A stretch of 64,000 nucleotides of DNA from JANQPX01 sp041398025 (GCA_041398025.1 JAWKVM010000034.1:34257-98256); one strand, 5' to 3'. Numbered from the stretch's first letter, positions 16,490-24,965 are shown. Numbers and translations are program-made. The notes: generated by a model from the sequence alone, not told the origin.

Positions 16490-17074
16490 ACTCGCTCCTC
16501 CGCTCGCTTTGTTGGCCGGGAGCAAAGCATCTGAAGAACTTCCACCAAGGAGGCAAAAGGTGAGTCGAAACTCCGGAGCGCCAGGCAAAGCTGGCGTGAT
16601 CCAGCCGGTGAAAGTCCGGCCCGGGTGAGACCGTAGCGGGTCGCCCGGTAGCAAGTGTTGCGTGGTCGTCGGTGACGGCGGTCATGAAGCGTACACAGCC
16701 ATCGTATGGCGTGTGGGGTTGAGCCACGAAAATGACAACAATGCAGGAGCCGAGACAGTCGTTGTTGTTGAAGGCAACATGCGCGGCGGCGACGCCCTGC
16801 CGGGGTCGAAGGCCAGATCACGTACGAAAGGGGAGCGTCGGAACCTGGGAGATCTCGCGTTTGGCCAAAGGCGGTCTGCCGACTTGGTCCGCATCGGGAA
16901 GGCGAGGAGCCGGAGCCGTTGATGCACGAGCGTGAGAAGTCTGACTCTGCCGTGGTAGCGAGGAAGCCGCCGAACGAAGCCGGGCAGCGGGCGGCGGAGG
17001 CGGTGGAGCCAAGGACAGGGATTAGGAGGAACGCGGACGAGCAAACCACGCTCCGGATCTAGGGCCGGACGAGC

Positions 17075-18393
17075 GTGTCCCAGGCTTTCGCGCATGCCGC
17101 AAGCCGCAAGGCAAAGGAAGAAGGAGACGTTCAAGCGCTCTTCCACCATCTCAGTGTCGATCTGCTTCGGGAAGCGTTCCTCGCTCTTAAGCGTGATGCC
17201 GCTCCCGGCGTGGACGGCCTGACATGGGCCGAGTATCAGACCGATCATGAACCACGGCTCTCAGACCTGCATGCTCGGCTTCTCCGAGGAGCGTGCCGGG
17301 CGCAACCGTCGAGGCGGTGGATGATCCCGAAGCCTGACGGGCGCGAGTGCCCGCCTGCGGTCGCGGCTCTGGAGGACAAGATCGTCCAAAAGGCCACGGC
17401 AGCGGTGCTGAACTCAACCTGCGAGGAGGAATTCCTCGGGTTCAGCTATGGGTTCAGGCCCAAACGCAGCCCCCATGACGCGCTCGATGCGCTGGTTGTG
17501 GGGATCGAACGCCGCAAGGTAAACTTCATTTTTGACGCCGACATCGAGCAGTTCTTCGACCGAGTCAGTCAATCCTGGCTGGCTCGGTTCCTGGAACATC
17601 GGATCGGCGACCGGCGCATCATCCGCCTGATCCAGAAATGGCTAAGGGGGGTGTCCTGGAAGACGGGGTCCAAACGGTCAGTGACCAGGGGACGGGACAA
17701 GGCTCGGTGATCTCGCCGCTGCTCGCGCACGTCTACCTGCACTACGTGTTTGATCTCTGGGCAGAGCGCTGGCGACGGCGCTGCGCCAAGGGGGATATGA
17801 TCGTCACCCGCTTTGCGGACGACATCGTCGTCGGCTTCGAACACGAAGCTGACGCCCACCGCTTCTGGGATGAGATGCGTCAGCGGTTGGAGGCGTTCGC
17901 GTTGACGCTGCATCCGGCCAAGACCCGGCTGCTCGAATTTGGCCGCCATGCGGCGGCAAACCGAGCTAAGCGGGGATTAGGCAAACCGGAGACCTTCGAC
18001 TTCTTGGGCTTCACGCTGATCAGCGGTCGCAGCCGGCGAGGCAAGTTCCTCATCCACCGGAGGACCCAGCGACAGCGCATGCGAACGAAGCTCAAGGAGA
18101 TCAAGGACGAGCTGCGTCGGCGCATGCATCAGCCAATCCCTGAACAGGGAAAATGGCTGACGCAGGTCGTCAGAGGGTACTTCGGCTTTCACGCGGTCCC
18201 AACAAGCTTGGCCGCGCTGAAAGCCTTCCGCCACCATGTCAAACGCCCATGGGTGCGCACACTACGTCGGCGCAGCCAGAAGGATCGCTTCCCATGGGAA
18301 CGGAGCAACAAGCTCACTGACGACTATCTGCCCCAACCGCGCATCCTTCACCTTTGGCCAAATCTGCGCTTCGCCGCCAGGCACTCGAGGTAG
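17075..18393 (+). pseudogene. Group II intron reverse transcriptase/maturase, one frameshift
   Basis: From a GTG at 17075 the first 189 codons give RT blocks 0-4: DAAPGVDGLTWAEYQ, RWMIPKPDGRECPP, ALEDKIVQKATAAVL, FLGFSYGFRPKRSPHDAL and FIFDADIEQFFD. At 17640-17650, next to a run of six G, the frame shifts. The rest continues in the next frame with GVLEDGVQTVSDQGTGQGSV, the catalytic FADD box (VTRFADDIVVGFEHEADA), LHPAKTRLLEFG, FDFLGFTLISG and a maturase (domain X) region containing VRGYFGFHAVPTSLAALKAF. The stop TAG directly precedes domain V. The single lesion in a homopolymer may be a real mutation or a sequencing slip. The FADD version of the box and the linkage to domain V identify a group II intron RT, not a retron. 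Confidence 0.85.
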
Positions 18394-18467
18394 GAGCCGT
18401 GTGCGGTAACGCCGCTCGCACGGATCTGTGCGGGGGACGCTCAGCAAGGGGCGTCCCTACCGCGAAC
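18394..18467 (+). ncRNA. Group II intron domains V and VI
   Basis: Domain V is exactly 34 bases (18394-18427), starting GAGCCGTG with the catalytic AGC triad, and closes with CACGGATCT. Domain VI follows: GCGGGGGACG...CGTCCCTACCGC with an unpaired A in the 3' strand (the branch-point candidate) and ends in GAAC. Both fold by eye as the family requires. Confidence 0.8.
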
Positions 18468-18477
18468 GGGGATGGTA

Positions 18478-18565
18478 TCAGACAGCGGGCGGATGGATTC
18501 CCAGGGTCGCATGGACCATGAAGAGTGCCGATCGTCGCATGGTTCGGTAAAGAAACGGTTAAGTG
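18478..18565. repeat. Long palindromic repeat, copy C, right half
   Basis: GCGGGCGGATGGATTCCCAG, then GGTCGCATGGACCATGAAGA, then GGTAAAGAAACGGTTAAGTG, matches the right arm of copy A almost base for base. It pairs with the left half at 15345-15428. The rest of the spacer to 19007 contains a hairpin GTCAGGC-TT-GCCTGAC at 18662-18677 and a doubtful short reading frame. Confidence 0.8.
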
Positions 18566-18662
18566 ATCTCGCGGAGACGATCGGGTCTGGAGCCTGCCGC
18601 CGGCATCGTCGCTCCATGACCGGCGGCGTGGCGAATTCATGGACCTGACGGTGTCCAGGGTG

Positions 18663-18872
18663 TCAGGCTTGCCTGACGTCCGGCTGTGGCGTCAGCCTGA
18701 CGGCGCGCCAGCCCGCGCGGGCGAGGCGTTCGCGGCGGCGATCGAAGATGCGCCGATCGCTCGCGCTGTGGGACATCATCCTATAGGTGCTCAGCTCTTC
18801 CGCCTTCCGGGCTGTCGCGAGCAAGCTGCGCCAGTAAATCATCGTGCTTCCAAACATGGTGGTCATCCTCAA
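18663..18872 (-). CDS. Possible short protein of unknown function
   Basis: A 69-codon frame (alternative start at 18866, MTTMFGSTMIYWRSLLATAR) preceded by TTTGAGG. The pattern ARKAEELSTYRMMSHSASDR faintly recalls the small DUF1127-like proteins of alphaproteobacteria, but the usual ending is absent and the stop falls inside a hairpin. It may be a decayed copy or no gene at all. Confidence 0.25.
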   Translation of the reverse strand: MRMTTMFGSTMIYWRSLLATARKAEELSTYRMMSHSASDRRIFDRRRERLARAGWRAVRLTPQPDVRQA

Positions 18873-19007
18873 ATTGGCGCCCCATCACCATGACAGGACG
18901 ATGACAGCCTTCGGGATAAAGCTGTTGCCTCTTGCACGGTTCACGCGCTTTTTCCGACTGCTATGCTTGGTTTTTCGATCACGATGACCCTTCAGGAGGA
19001 CGCGATC

Positions 19008-19652
19008 ATGTCGACATCCGAGCTGCCTGACGAGGCCGGCGCCAGAGTAGCCTGGGTGATCAGCGCGCCGACCCAGGACGAACTCAGGCGCCGCTACGAT
19101 CTCTGGGCGCACAGCTACGAAGCCGATCTCGGGCGGGTCGAGGACTATTTGGCGCCGATCGCGACCGCCGATGTCGCGAAGGTGCATCTTCCTGGGGACG
19201 CGCGCATCCTGGACGCCGGCGCCGGCACCGGGCTTTCCGGCCAGGCGCTCCGGGATGCTGGTTTCTCCGATCTGACCGCGCTCGATTTCGCCGAGCAGAT
19301 GTTGGCGGTGGCTGCGGAGAAGGGCATCTATCGCGCCACCATCGCCGCCGACCTCACCCGGCGCACGCCGCTCGACGACGATGCCTTCGACGCCGTGGTC
19401 ACCGTCGGCACCACCTCGCAGATCCCGGGCGAAAGCCTCCGCGAATATGTGCGCGTGACCCGTCCGGGCGGCAAGATCATCGTCGCCAACTGGGTCAAAG
19501 CCTGGAATGAGCAAGGCTATGCGGCCATCCAGGCCGCGTTCGAGCGGGACGGAAAACTCGCCCTGATCGAACAGGGCGAGCCGTTCCAGGCCCTGCCGAC
19601 CACGGAGCCGGAGATCGTCTACGAGATCTGGGTGTTCGAGGTGCGGGGGTAG
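19008..19652 (+). CDS. Class I SAM-dependent methyltransferase
   Basis: A 214-residue protein. Residues ~60-110 hold the SAM-binding Rossmann core: motif I ILDAGAGTGLSGQAL, then the acidic strand end LTALDFAEQML. Later strands are in FDAVVTVGTTSQIPG and TRPGGKIIVANWV. It resembles Williams-Beuren-region (WBSCR27-like) and tetratricopeptide-associated methyltransferases in beginning with a 'LRRRYDLWAHSYEADL' segment (about residues 25-40). The target is unknown. The start at 19008 is chosen for the AGGAGGA site seven bases upstream; an in-frame ATG at 18963 lacks one. It is monocistronic and flanked by repeat sequence on both sides. Confidence 0.8.
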   Translation: MSTSELPDEAGARVAWVISAPTQDELRRRYDLWAHSYEADLGRVEDYLAPIATADVAKVHLPGDARILDAGAGTGLSGQALRDAGFSDLTALDFAEQMLAVAAEKGIYRATIAADLTRRTPLDDDAFDAVVTVGTTSQIPGESLREYVRVTRPGGKIIVANWVKAWNEQGYAAIQAAFERDGKLALIEQGEPFQALPTTEPEIVYEIWVFEVRG

Positions 19653-19734
19653 GGAGGCGGCGCCTCCAGGCCTCACTCCAGGTCTCGCCCCGGATGTCAT
19701 TGAGGGCCGCACGGTTTGTGCAGCTGATGCTAAG

Positions 19735-19912
19735 GACCGCCCATCCTGAGCGTAACCTCTTGTTAACCGTGCGCTGGTATCAAGACCTCGTCTTGCTGGT
19801 CCATGGACCCTGGAATCCGTCTGCCCATCGACGGCATGTGCAGGGCTCGGATTTCCGGGTCGCATGGACCAAGTGAGCAGGATGGCAGGCTGGGGTTAAG
19901 GAGAGGTTAGCA
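19735..19912. repeat. Long palindromic repeat, copy D
   Basis: CTTGTTAACCGTGCG and GGTCCATGGACCCTGGAATC form the left arm; GGATTTCCGGGTCGCATGGA, CCAAG and GGGGTTAAGGAGAGGTTAG form the right arm. It is more diverged than copies A-C. Its right edge overlaps the 3' end of the PEP-CTERM pseudogene. Confidence 0.7.
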
Positions 19913-20707
19913 GGGAGCGGCTTTTCGAGGGACGGAGGCGAGGTGAGGGTCGAGGTGGAGATGAGGCTCTCGGGGGCGAGGCTTGCAGCTCGCCGTCCGC
20001 GACGCGTTTCGCCGGATCAGCCAGAAAAGACCACCTGCGAGCAGCATTAGCGACAGAGGTTCGGGCACGGGGCGGCGGTGCGCAGCAGGTCGATCTCGAA
20101 GCGTGCTTCCGCCTCGATCGGCAATCGGAATTCGCTGTCGACCTCGACATAGACTTGGGTGACATTGACATCAGAAGCTCGCGCAGTTCCCGGACGGACA
20201 GAAAAGACGCCGTCGATATCGCCGAACAGGACATCGATCGCCGGGGCTCGCCAGTACAGATCCCAATTGGCATTCGCCGCGACACCCTCGGGAATGTCGA
20301 TGCCATTGCCGAATTCTATCACGGTGTCGAAAAATACAGGCCTGGCTTGGGAAAAACGATCTCGAAGGCCGACCTGTCGATCAAGCTGGGCCGCAGCCGA
20401 CCCCGGGCCATCGTCGAGCCCGGCCGAGATGTCGACGTGAATGACGCCGTCGCGCCATCCGGAGATGCTGGCCGAGGTCCTGCCGCTGCCGCTTGTCGAT
20501 ATCGACGTTCGCGATGTCGAGACGGAAAGGGTCTCGACATCGAGCTGAATAGAGCACGGCATCAAGGCTGCTCAGAGTGGCACTGTAGAAGGCATCGACG
20601 GTGCCGATCGACAGGTAGGGCGTCAAGGTCAGGTCGACCGGCATCGCCTGTGCCGTCGTGGCGACAAGGACCCCGCCGCAAGCGACGAGCGGTCCAAATT
20701 GGGGCAT
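19907..20707 (-). pseudogene. PEP-CTERM sorting-signal protein, frameshifted
   Basis: The N-terminal part (from 20707) has a Sec signal peptide, MPQFGPLVACGGVLVATTAQ then AMPVDLTLTPYLSIGTVDAF. The frame changes near 20540-20570, giving IHVDISAGLDDGPGSA and later VFFDTVIEFGNGIDIPEG and VDSEFRLPIEAEARFEID. A second change near 20060 is needed to reach the C-terminal sorting signal VPEPLSLMLLAGGLFWLIRR: a Pro-Glu-Pro motif, a hydrophobic stretch and arginines, as in PEP-CTERM proteins. Such proteins are secreted, processed by exosortase and usually linked to exopolysaccharide. As it stands the protein would be truncated. No exosortase is encoded in this window. Confidence 0.65.
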
Positions 20708-20894
20708 AGGTGCTCTCCGGCGGCGTGCTCAAATCGAATTTCACCGAAATGCTATTTTTAATGTATTTGACAATCAAGAATTTTCTATCAAAAGTTCATC
20801 TATGGCCTCATATCATGCAGACGGCTTCCTGCGATCGCACGACGTGATCGGCGCCGCTGCGCCGCCGCCTGCAAGCTCGCCGAGAGCGCTGTTT

Positions 20895-21326
20895 TCAGGA
20901 GTCGTCCTTCGGCGCGTGCATCGCGAACAGCTCTTCGCCGGTCATGTCCTTGGTGCGGTTGGCGAACTGGTACCAGGCGGGGCGCTGGTCGATGAAGACC
21001 TGGTGGTCCAAAACATAGCCCTCGACCTCGCCGAACAGCCCGGCGGGCATGATGTACTGGCCGTTGCCCTTGAGGTGGTAGAACAGATGCGTGCCGCATT
21101 GGCTGCAAAAGCCGCGCTCGGCCCAGTCGGATGAGCTGAAGATGGTGATCTTGTCCTCGCCGCCGATCTCGACATCGGTGCCGGCGTCGACCGCGAACAG
21201 CGGGCCGCCGCCCCATCGGCGGCAGGTGGCGCAGTGGCAGGTGCCGACACTGGTGCTCAGGGCCCCGGCCTCGATCTGGACGGCGCCGCAAAGGCATTGG
21301 CCCCGGGCTTTGACGGTCTCTGACAT
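20895..21326 (-). CDS. GFA family (glutathione-dependent formaldehyde-activating enzyme-like) zinc protein
   Basis: A 143-residue CENP-V/GFA domain protein. The zinc-binding cysteine clusters are complete: GQCLCGAVQIEAG near the N-terminus, GTCHCATCRRWGG at about 29-41, and GFCSQCGTHLFY near residue 78. The founding member binds S-hydroxymethyl-glutathione in formaldehyde oxidation. Most family members have no proven role, so the enzymatic assignment stays open. GGAGGAGACACC precedes the start. It is monocistronic. Confidence 0.85.
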   Translation of the reverse strand: MSETVKARGQCLCGAVQIEAGALSTSVGTCHCATCRRWGGGPLFAVDAGTDVEIGGEDKITIFSSSDWAERGFCSQCGTHLFYHLKGNGQYIMPAGLFGEVEGYVLDHQVFIDQRPAWYQFANRTKDMTGEELFAMHAPKDDS

Positions 21327-21429
21327 GGTGTCTCCTCCAAGCGGTGTGATCGGCGGTTTTCCCGGTCAGGCGGAATCACCTGATCGACAAGGACATGTTG
21401 TAAAACAAAAGGATGCACGCCCCAGGGCG

Positions 21430-21695
21430 AAATCCTGTCAGGCTCGTCGCTCGATCGCCGACGGCGATTTCGCTGCCAGCTTTACGATATCTTAACCGGG
21501 TTCTGCCAGCATGATGATCTGGTCCATGCGATCCTGGGAATCCGCCCGCCCGCCAAAAACAGGTGGGGCGAGGCTCGGACTCCCAGGATCGCATGGACCA
21601 GCCTGCGATCATCGCAAGACAAGATGAAGAAACGGTAAAGACCATATCGCTTGTGATCCGATCATCCGCGATCGAGCGACTTGACGCTGATCGGC
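21430..21695. repeat. Long palindromic repeat, copy E (longest)
   Basis: Outer left GTCGCTCGATCGCCGACGGCG; then TTTACGATATCTTAACCGGG; inner left GGTCCATGCGATCCTGGGAA; inner right ACTCCCAGGATCGCATGGAC; then AGATGAAGAAACGGTAAAG; outer right CCGCGATCGAGCGACTTGAC. The nested inverted arms make one imperfect palindrome of about 260 bases. The spacer 21327-21851 contains nothing else recognisable. Confidence 0.85.
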
Positions 21696-21851
21696 TTTCA
21701 ACGTTGGAGCGGACTCCGATCAGATGCCGATCGGCATGCACGCTCGATCTCCTTGCTATCGCTGCATGTTCTCGGCGATCAGGCGATTCGGCCTGACCGC
21801 GAAAAGCTCTAGCAGAGGCCTGCTGACAAGATCCTGTCAGCAGGAGGCGGG

Positions 21852-22943
21852 TCAGAGCAGGACCAAGTCGTCCCGGTGGATCAGCTCGTCCCGCCCCTGA
21901 TAGCCGAGAAGCGAGGCGATCACCTCGGTTTTCTGGCCCTGGATGCGGCGCGCGTCGTCGGCGTCGTAGGCGGACAGGCCTTTGGCGATGTCCCGGCCGT
22001 TGACGTCGCGCACCAGGAGGGGATCGCCGCGCTCGAAGCGCCCTTCGATCGCGGTGACGCCGGCGGGAAGGAGGGAGCGGCCGCGCTTCAGGGCGGCTGC
22101 AGCACCCTCGTCGATCACCGCCACACCCATGATGTCGAGCGAGGCGGCGATCCAGTGTTTTCGGGCGCGGCGCGGTGTGGTCGCGGCGGCGAAGGTGGTG
22201 CAGGGGCCGCCGTTTGCGAGGCTTCGGAGCGGGTTCATGCCGAGCCCCGAGGTCAGGGTGACGCCGCAGCCGGCCCGGCTGGCGAGCCTGGCGGCGATCA
22301 GCTTGGAGACCATGCCGCCGGTGCCGACGGTGCTGCTGCTGCCGCCGGCCATCGCCTCGATCTCCGGCGTGATTTTTTCGACATGCGGGATGTGAACCGC
22401 GTGCGGGTCGCACCCGGGGTTGGCGGTGTAGAGGCCGTCGACGTCGGAAAGCAGGATGAGCTGGTCGGCGCTCGCCATGATCGCGACGCGGGCGGACAGG
22501 CGGTCATTGTCGCCGAAGCGGATTTCCGAGGTGGCGACCGTGTCGTTCTCGTTGACCACGGGAATGGCGCCGAGGCGCAGCAGGGCCTCGATGGTGGCGC
22601 GCGCGTTCAAATAGCGGCGGCGGTTTTCCGTGTCCGCCAGGGTGAGCAGCACCTGGGCGGTGGTCAGGCCGTGCTCGGCGAGGGCGGCCTGGTAGGCATG
22701 GGCGAGATGGATCTGGCCGACTGCGGCGGCCGCCTGCTTTTCGTCGAGGCGGCCGGCGTTTTTTCGGATGCCCAGCGCCTGGCGGCCCATGGCGATGGCA
22801 CCCGACGTGACCACGATCAGCTGGTCGCCGGCGGCACGGCGTTCGGCGATGTCCTCGGCGAGCGACTCGAGCCAGGCCTTGCGCAGGCCGCGCTCGGAGT
22901 CGACCAGCAGCGACGAGCCGATCTTGACCACCAGACGGCTCAT
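21852..22943 (-). CDS. proB: Glutamate 5-kinase
   Basis: A 363-residue enzyme that phosphorylates glutamate as the first step of proline synthesis. The amino-acid kinase domain opens with LVVKIGSSLLVD and contains VTSGAIAMGRQALG, IPVVNENDTVATSEIRFGDN and DVDGLYTANP. After about residue 270 a PUA domain follows (GDPLLVRDVNGRDIAKGLSA), as in the full-length bacterial enzyme. The ATG overlaps the stop of obgE (ATGA), so the two are coupled. No proA is adjacent in the window. Confidence 0.95.
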   Translation of the reverse strand: MSRLVVKIGSSLLVDSERGLRKAWLESLAEDIAERRAAGDQLIVVTSGAIAMGRQALGIRKNAGRLDEKQAAAAVGQIHLAHAYQAALAEHGLTTAQVLLTLADTENRRRYLNARATIEALLRLGAIPVVNENDTVATSEIRFGDNDRLSARVAIMASADQLILLSDVDGLYTANPGCDPHAVHIPHVEKITPEIEAMAGGSSSTVGTGGMVSKLIAARLASRAGCGVTLTSGLGMNPLRSLANGGPCTTFAAATTPRRARKHWIAASLDIMGVAVIDEGAAAALKRGRSLLPAGVTAIEGRFERGDPLLVRDVNGRDIAKGLSAYDADDARRIQGQKTEVIASLLGYQGRDELIHRDDLVLL

Positions 22944-23971
22944 GCGGGCGCCTCGCTCTCGTCCTCCGCGAAGCGCTCCTCGCGGGCGGTCTGGATCTCG
23001 CGCCAGGCGGCGCGCAGCACGTCCCTGACCCCGAGGCCGCTGGCGCCCGAGGTGACGATCACCGGCTTGCCGGCGGCTGCCTCCAAGGCGGCCTTGCGTT
23101 CGGCAAGGACGTCCTCGGTAAGCGCATCGGCCTTGTTCAGACAGAGCAGCTCCGGGCGGCTTTCCAGGCCCTGGCCGTAGGCGTCGAGCTCGTGGCGGAT
23201 GGTGCGATAGGCGCCGGCGACGTCCTCCTCGGTGCCGTCGATCAGGTGGATGAGGACGCCCGAACGTTCGATATGCCCCAGGAAACGGTCGCCGAGGCCG
23301 GCACCCTCGTGGGCGCCTTCGATCAGGCCCGGGATGTCGGCGATGACGAAGCTGTCGTCGTCGATCACCACCGTGCCGAGCTTGGGCTCGAGGGTGGTGA
23401 AGGGGTAGTCGGCGATCTTGGGGCGGGCGCGGGAGACGGCGGCGAGGAAGGTCGACTTGCCGGCATTGGGCAGGCCGATCAGTCCCGCATCGGCGAGCAG
23501 CTTGAGCCTGAGCCAGAGCCAGCGCTCCTCGCCCTCCTCGCCCGGCTGGGCGAAGCGCGGCGCCTGGTGGGTCGAGGACTTGAAGCGGGCATTGCCCTGG
23601 CCACCGCGCCCGCCCTCGGCCAGGCAGATCGTCTGGCCCGTTTCCTTGAGATCGGCCAGTAGGGTTTCGCCGTCCTCGGCGAAGATCTGCGTGCCGAGCG
23701 GCAGCTTCAGGACGACATCAGCACCATCCGCGCCGGACCGGTTGCTGCCCATGCCGTGGGTGCCGCGCTTGGCCTTGAAATGCTGCTTGTAGCGAAAGTC
23801 GATCAGCGTGTTCAGGCCTTCGTCGACCTCGGCGACCACATGGCCGCCGCGCCCGCCGTCGCCGCCGTTCGGCCCGCCGCGGGGAATATATTTCTCCCGC
23901 CGGAAGCTGACGCAGCCGGCCCCGCCGTCGCCGGCTTTGATGTAGATTTTGGCCTGATCGAGAAATCTCAT
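22940..23971 (-). CDS. obgE: Obg/CgtA GTPase
   Basis: A 343-residue GTPase involved in late 50S ribosome assembly and stress control. The glycine-rich Obg fold is at the N-terminus (GGAGCVSFRREKYIPRGGPN), followed by the G domain: G1 GLPNAGKSTF, switch region YPFTTLEPKLG, G3 DIPGLIEGAHEGAGLG and G4 LCLNKAD. The C-terminal extension found in E. coli is short here, as in many alphaproteobacteria. The order rplU-rpmA-obgE-proB is widely conserved. A terminator separates it from rpmA, so it may have its own promoter. Confidence 0.96.
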   Translation of the reverse strand: MRFLDQAKIYIKAGDGGAGCVSFRREKYIPRGGPNGGDGGRGGHVVAEVDEGLNTLIDFRYKQHFKAKRGTHGMGSNRSGADGADVVLKLPLGTQIFAEDGETLLADLKETGQTICLAEGGRGGQGNARFKSSTHQAPRFAQPGEEGEERWLWLRLKLLADAGLIGLPNAGKSTFLAAVSRARPKIADYPFTTLEPKLGTVVIDDDSFVIADIPGLIEGAHEGAGLGDRFLGHIERSGVLIHLIDGTEEDVAGAYRTIRHELDAYGQGLESRPELLCLNKADALTEDVLAERKAALEAAAGKPVIVTSGASGLGVRDVLRAAWREIQTAREERFAEDESEAPA

Positions 23972-23994
23972 GTTTTCGGACTTGCCTGAATCAA

Positions 23995-24022
23995 AAAAGG
24001 GGACGGCGCGCCATCCCCTTTT
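23995..24022 (-). terminator. Intrinsic terminator after rplU-rpmA
   Basis: Read on the minus strand: AAAAGGGGA, a ten-base loop, TCCCCTTTTTT. The 9-bp stem and T-run sit between the stop of rpmA and the start of obgE. The A-run on the other strand makes it potentially bidirectional. Confidence 0.8.
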
Positions 24023-24046
24023 CCAGAAACCCTGTAGCGGCGCTAC

Positions 24047-24319
24047 CTACTCGGCGGCTTCCGCGAACGGCTCCACCGCGACGTATGTCCTGCCGCGCTT
24101 CGGGCCCTTGCGGAACTTCACCTGACCCTCGACCAGGGCGAACAGGGTGAAGTCGCGGCCCATGCCGACATTGGCGCCCGGGTGCCATTTGGTGCCGCAC
24201 TGGCGGATGATGATGTTGCCGGGCACGACATGCTCGCCGCCGAATTTTTTCACGCCGAGCCGCTGACCCGGGGAGTCGCGTCCATTGCGCGAGCTGCCGC
24301 CTGCTTTCTTATGGGCCAT
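24047..24319 (-). CDS. rpmA: 50S ribosomal protein L27
   Basis: A 90-residue basic protein starting MAHKKAGGSSRNGRDSPGQR, the canonical L27 N-terminus that reaches towards the peptidyl-transferase centre. It also has the GVKKFGGEHVVPGNIIIRQ and GTKWHPGANVGMGRDFTLFA segments. Length and position after rplU are as expected. Confidence 0.97.
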   Translation of the reverse strand: MAHKKAGGSSRNGRDSPGQRLGVKKFGGEHVVPGNIIIRQCGTKWHPGANVGMGRDFTLFALVEGQVKFRKGPKRGRTYVAVEPFAEAAE

Positions 24320-24413
24320 GACCCAACTCCTCTTCCAGGCGCCGTAGCGCCATCTGCAATTCAGGCCGCCGATTGACTCCGGCCTGGCGTAGACGATGTC
24401 GACGTTCGACCGG

Positions 24414-24725
24414 TCAGGCCGCCGTGATGCCGCTGATGCGCAGCACGGTCTGGTGCTGGCGGTGGCCGCGGGTGCGGCGGTATTTGTGACGGCGCTTCTT
24501 CTTGAAGATCAGCACCTTGTCGGCCTTGCCTTGCTCCAGGACCTCGGCGGAGACCACGGCGCCATCGACCAGCGGCGCGCCGATCTTCGGCTCGTCGCCG
24601 CCGATCATGAGGACCTGATCGAAGTCGACGTTCGCCCCGACCTCGCCTGCGAGCTTCTCGACCTTGATCACGTCGCCGGCTGCGACACGATACTGCTTGC
24701 CGCCCGTTTTGATGACTGCGTACAT
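24414..24725 (-). CDS. rplU: 50S ribosomal protein L21
   Basis: A 103-residue protein beginning MYAVIKTGGKQYRVAAGDVI, with the KKRRHKYRRTRGHRQ basic segment near the C-terminus that contacts 23S rRNA. It is the first gene of the rplU-rpmA unit. Its promoter and a leader hairpin are visible upstream. Confidence 0.97.
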   Translation of the reverse strand: MYAVIKTGGKQYRVAAGDVIKVEKLAGEVGANVDFDQVLMIGGDEPKIGAPLVDGAVVSAEVLEQGKADKVLIFKKKRRHKYRRTRGHRQHQTVLRISGITAA

Positions 24726-24769
24726 AAACTCGATCCGGATCTACTGAAAACGACGCAAAAAACTGCGCC

Positions 24770-24788
24770 CGGATGGCATTACCATCCG
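24770..24788 (-). promoter_or_regulatory. Hairpin in the rplU leader
   Basis: CGGATGG-n5-CCATCCG lies in the transcribed leader between the predicted rplU promoter and start codon. On the minus strand it is followed by GCGCAGTTTTTTGCGTC, which holds a T6 run. This layout fits attenuation or autoregulation of a ribosomal-protein operon, but no known L21 leader consensus was matched. Confidence 0.45.
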
Positions 24789-24799
24789 AGAAGTACCGG

Positions 24800-24827
24800 A
24801 TATTAGCCTTGCGCCTGCCGATGTCAA
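24800..24827 (-). promoter_or_regulatory. Sigma-70-type promoter of rplU-rpmA
   Basis: On the minus strand, TTGACA (24827-24822), a 16-base spacer and TAATAT (24805-24800) form a near-consensus promoter. The expected transcript start is about 70 bases upstream of the rplU ATG. Confidence 0.65.
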
Positions 24828-24904
24828 GCCGGCTCGGCTGCATGAACCGGCCATGGGGATCGAGCCGCTTTGCCTGCGATGTTCGGGCCCGATCTGCGCC
24901 GGGA

Positions 24905-24965
24905 TGCTGCCCGGCTACCTTCACGCTTTCTTAACCCGATCCGGCATCGCGCCGGCCGTCGGTCA
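24905..24965. repeat. Long palindromic repeat, remnant G (left outer arm)
   Basis: CTACCTTCACGCTTTCTTAACCCGA resembles the TTCACGAT-TCTTAAC portion of copies A and B. The centre and right arm are not recognisable. It lies in the 332-base spacer between rplU and the DUF2628-like gene, which otherwise holds only the rplU promoter. Confidence 0.4.

Larger units (their letters stand above)
16560..18467 (+). mobile_element. Group II intron with reverse transcriptase ORF
   Basis: The 5' end is placed at GTGAGTCGAAAC (consensus GUGYG), followed by about 500 bases of structured, GC-rich sequence (domains I-IV), an RT/maturase reading frame, a 34-base domain V and a domain VI hairpin ending CGCGAAC. 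The total of 1908 bases is typical. It lies between the start of the IS630 transposase and that element's right end, in the orientation opposite to the transposase. The precise 5' end rests on the consensus start only. Confidence 0.75.
15431..18475 (-). mobile_element. IS630-family insertion sequence carrying a group II intron
   Basis: The element is bounded by TA at 15429-15430 and TA at 18476-18477, the TA duplication expected for the IS630/Tc1 group. Its ends begin CCAT on the left and close with ATGG on the right. Removing 15431-18475 and one TA rejoins the two halves of a long palindromic repeat exactly as in the intact copy at 8960. Without the intron at 16560-18467 the element is 1137 bp, the usual IS630 size. 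The terminal inverted repeats beyond the first four bases are weak, so the exact ends are the less certain part. Confidence 0.7.

Noticed and set aside
17075..18393. Retron or diversity-generating reverse transcriptase
   Set aside because: The reverse transcriptase is followed directly by a 34-base domain V and a domain VI, and has a maturase-like region, so it belongs to a group II intron.
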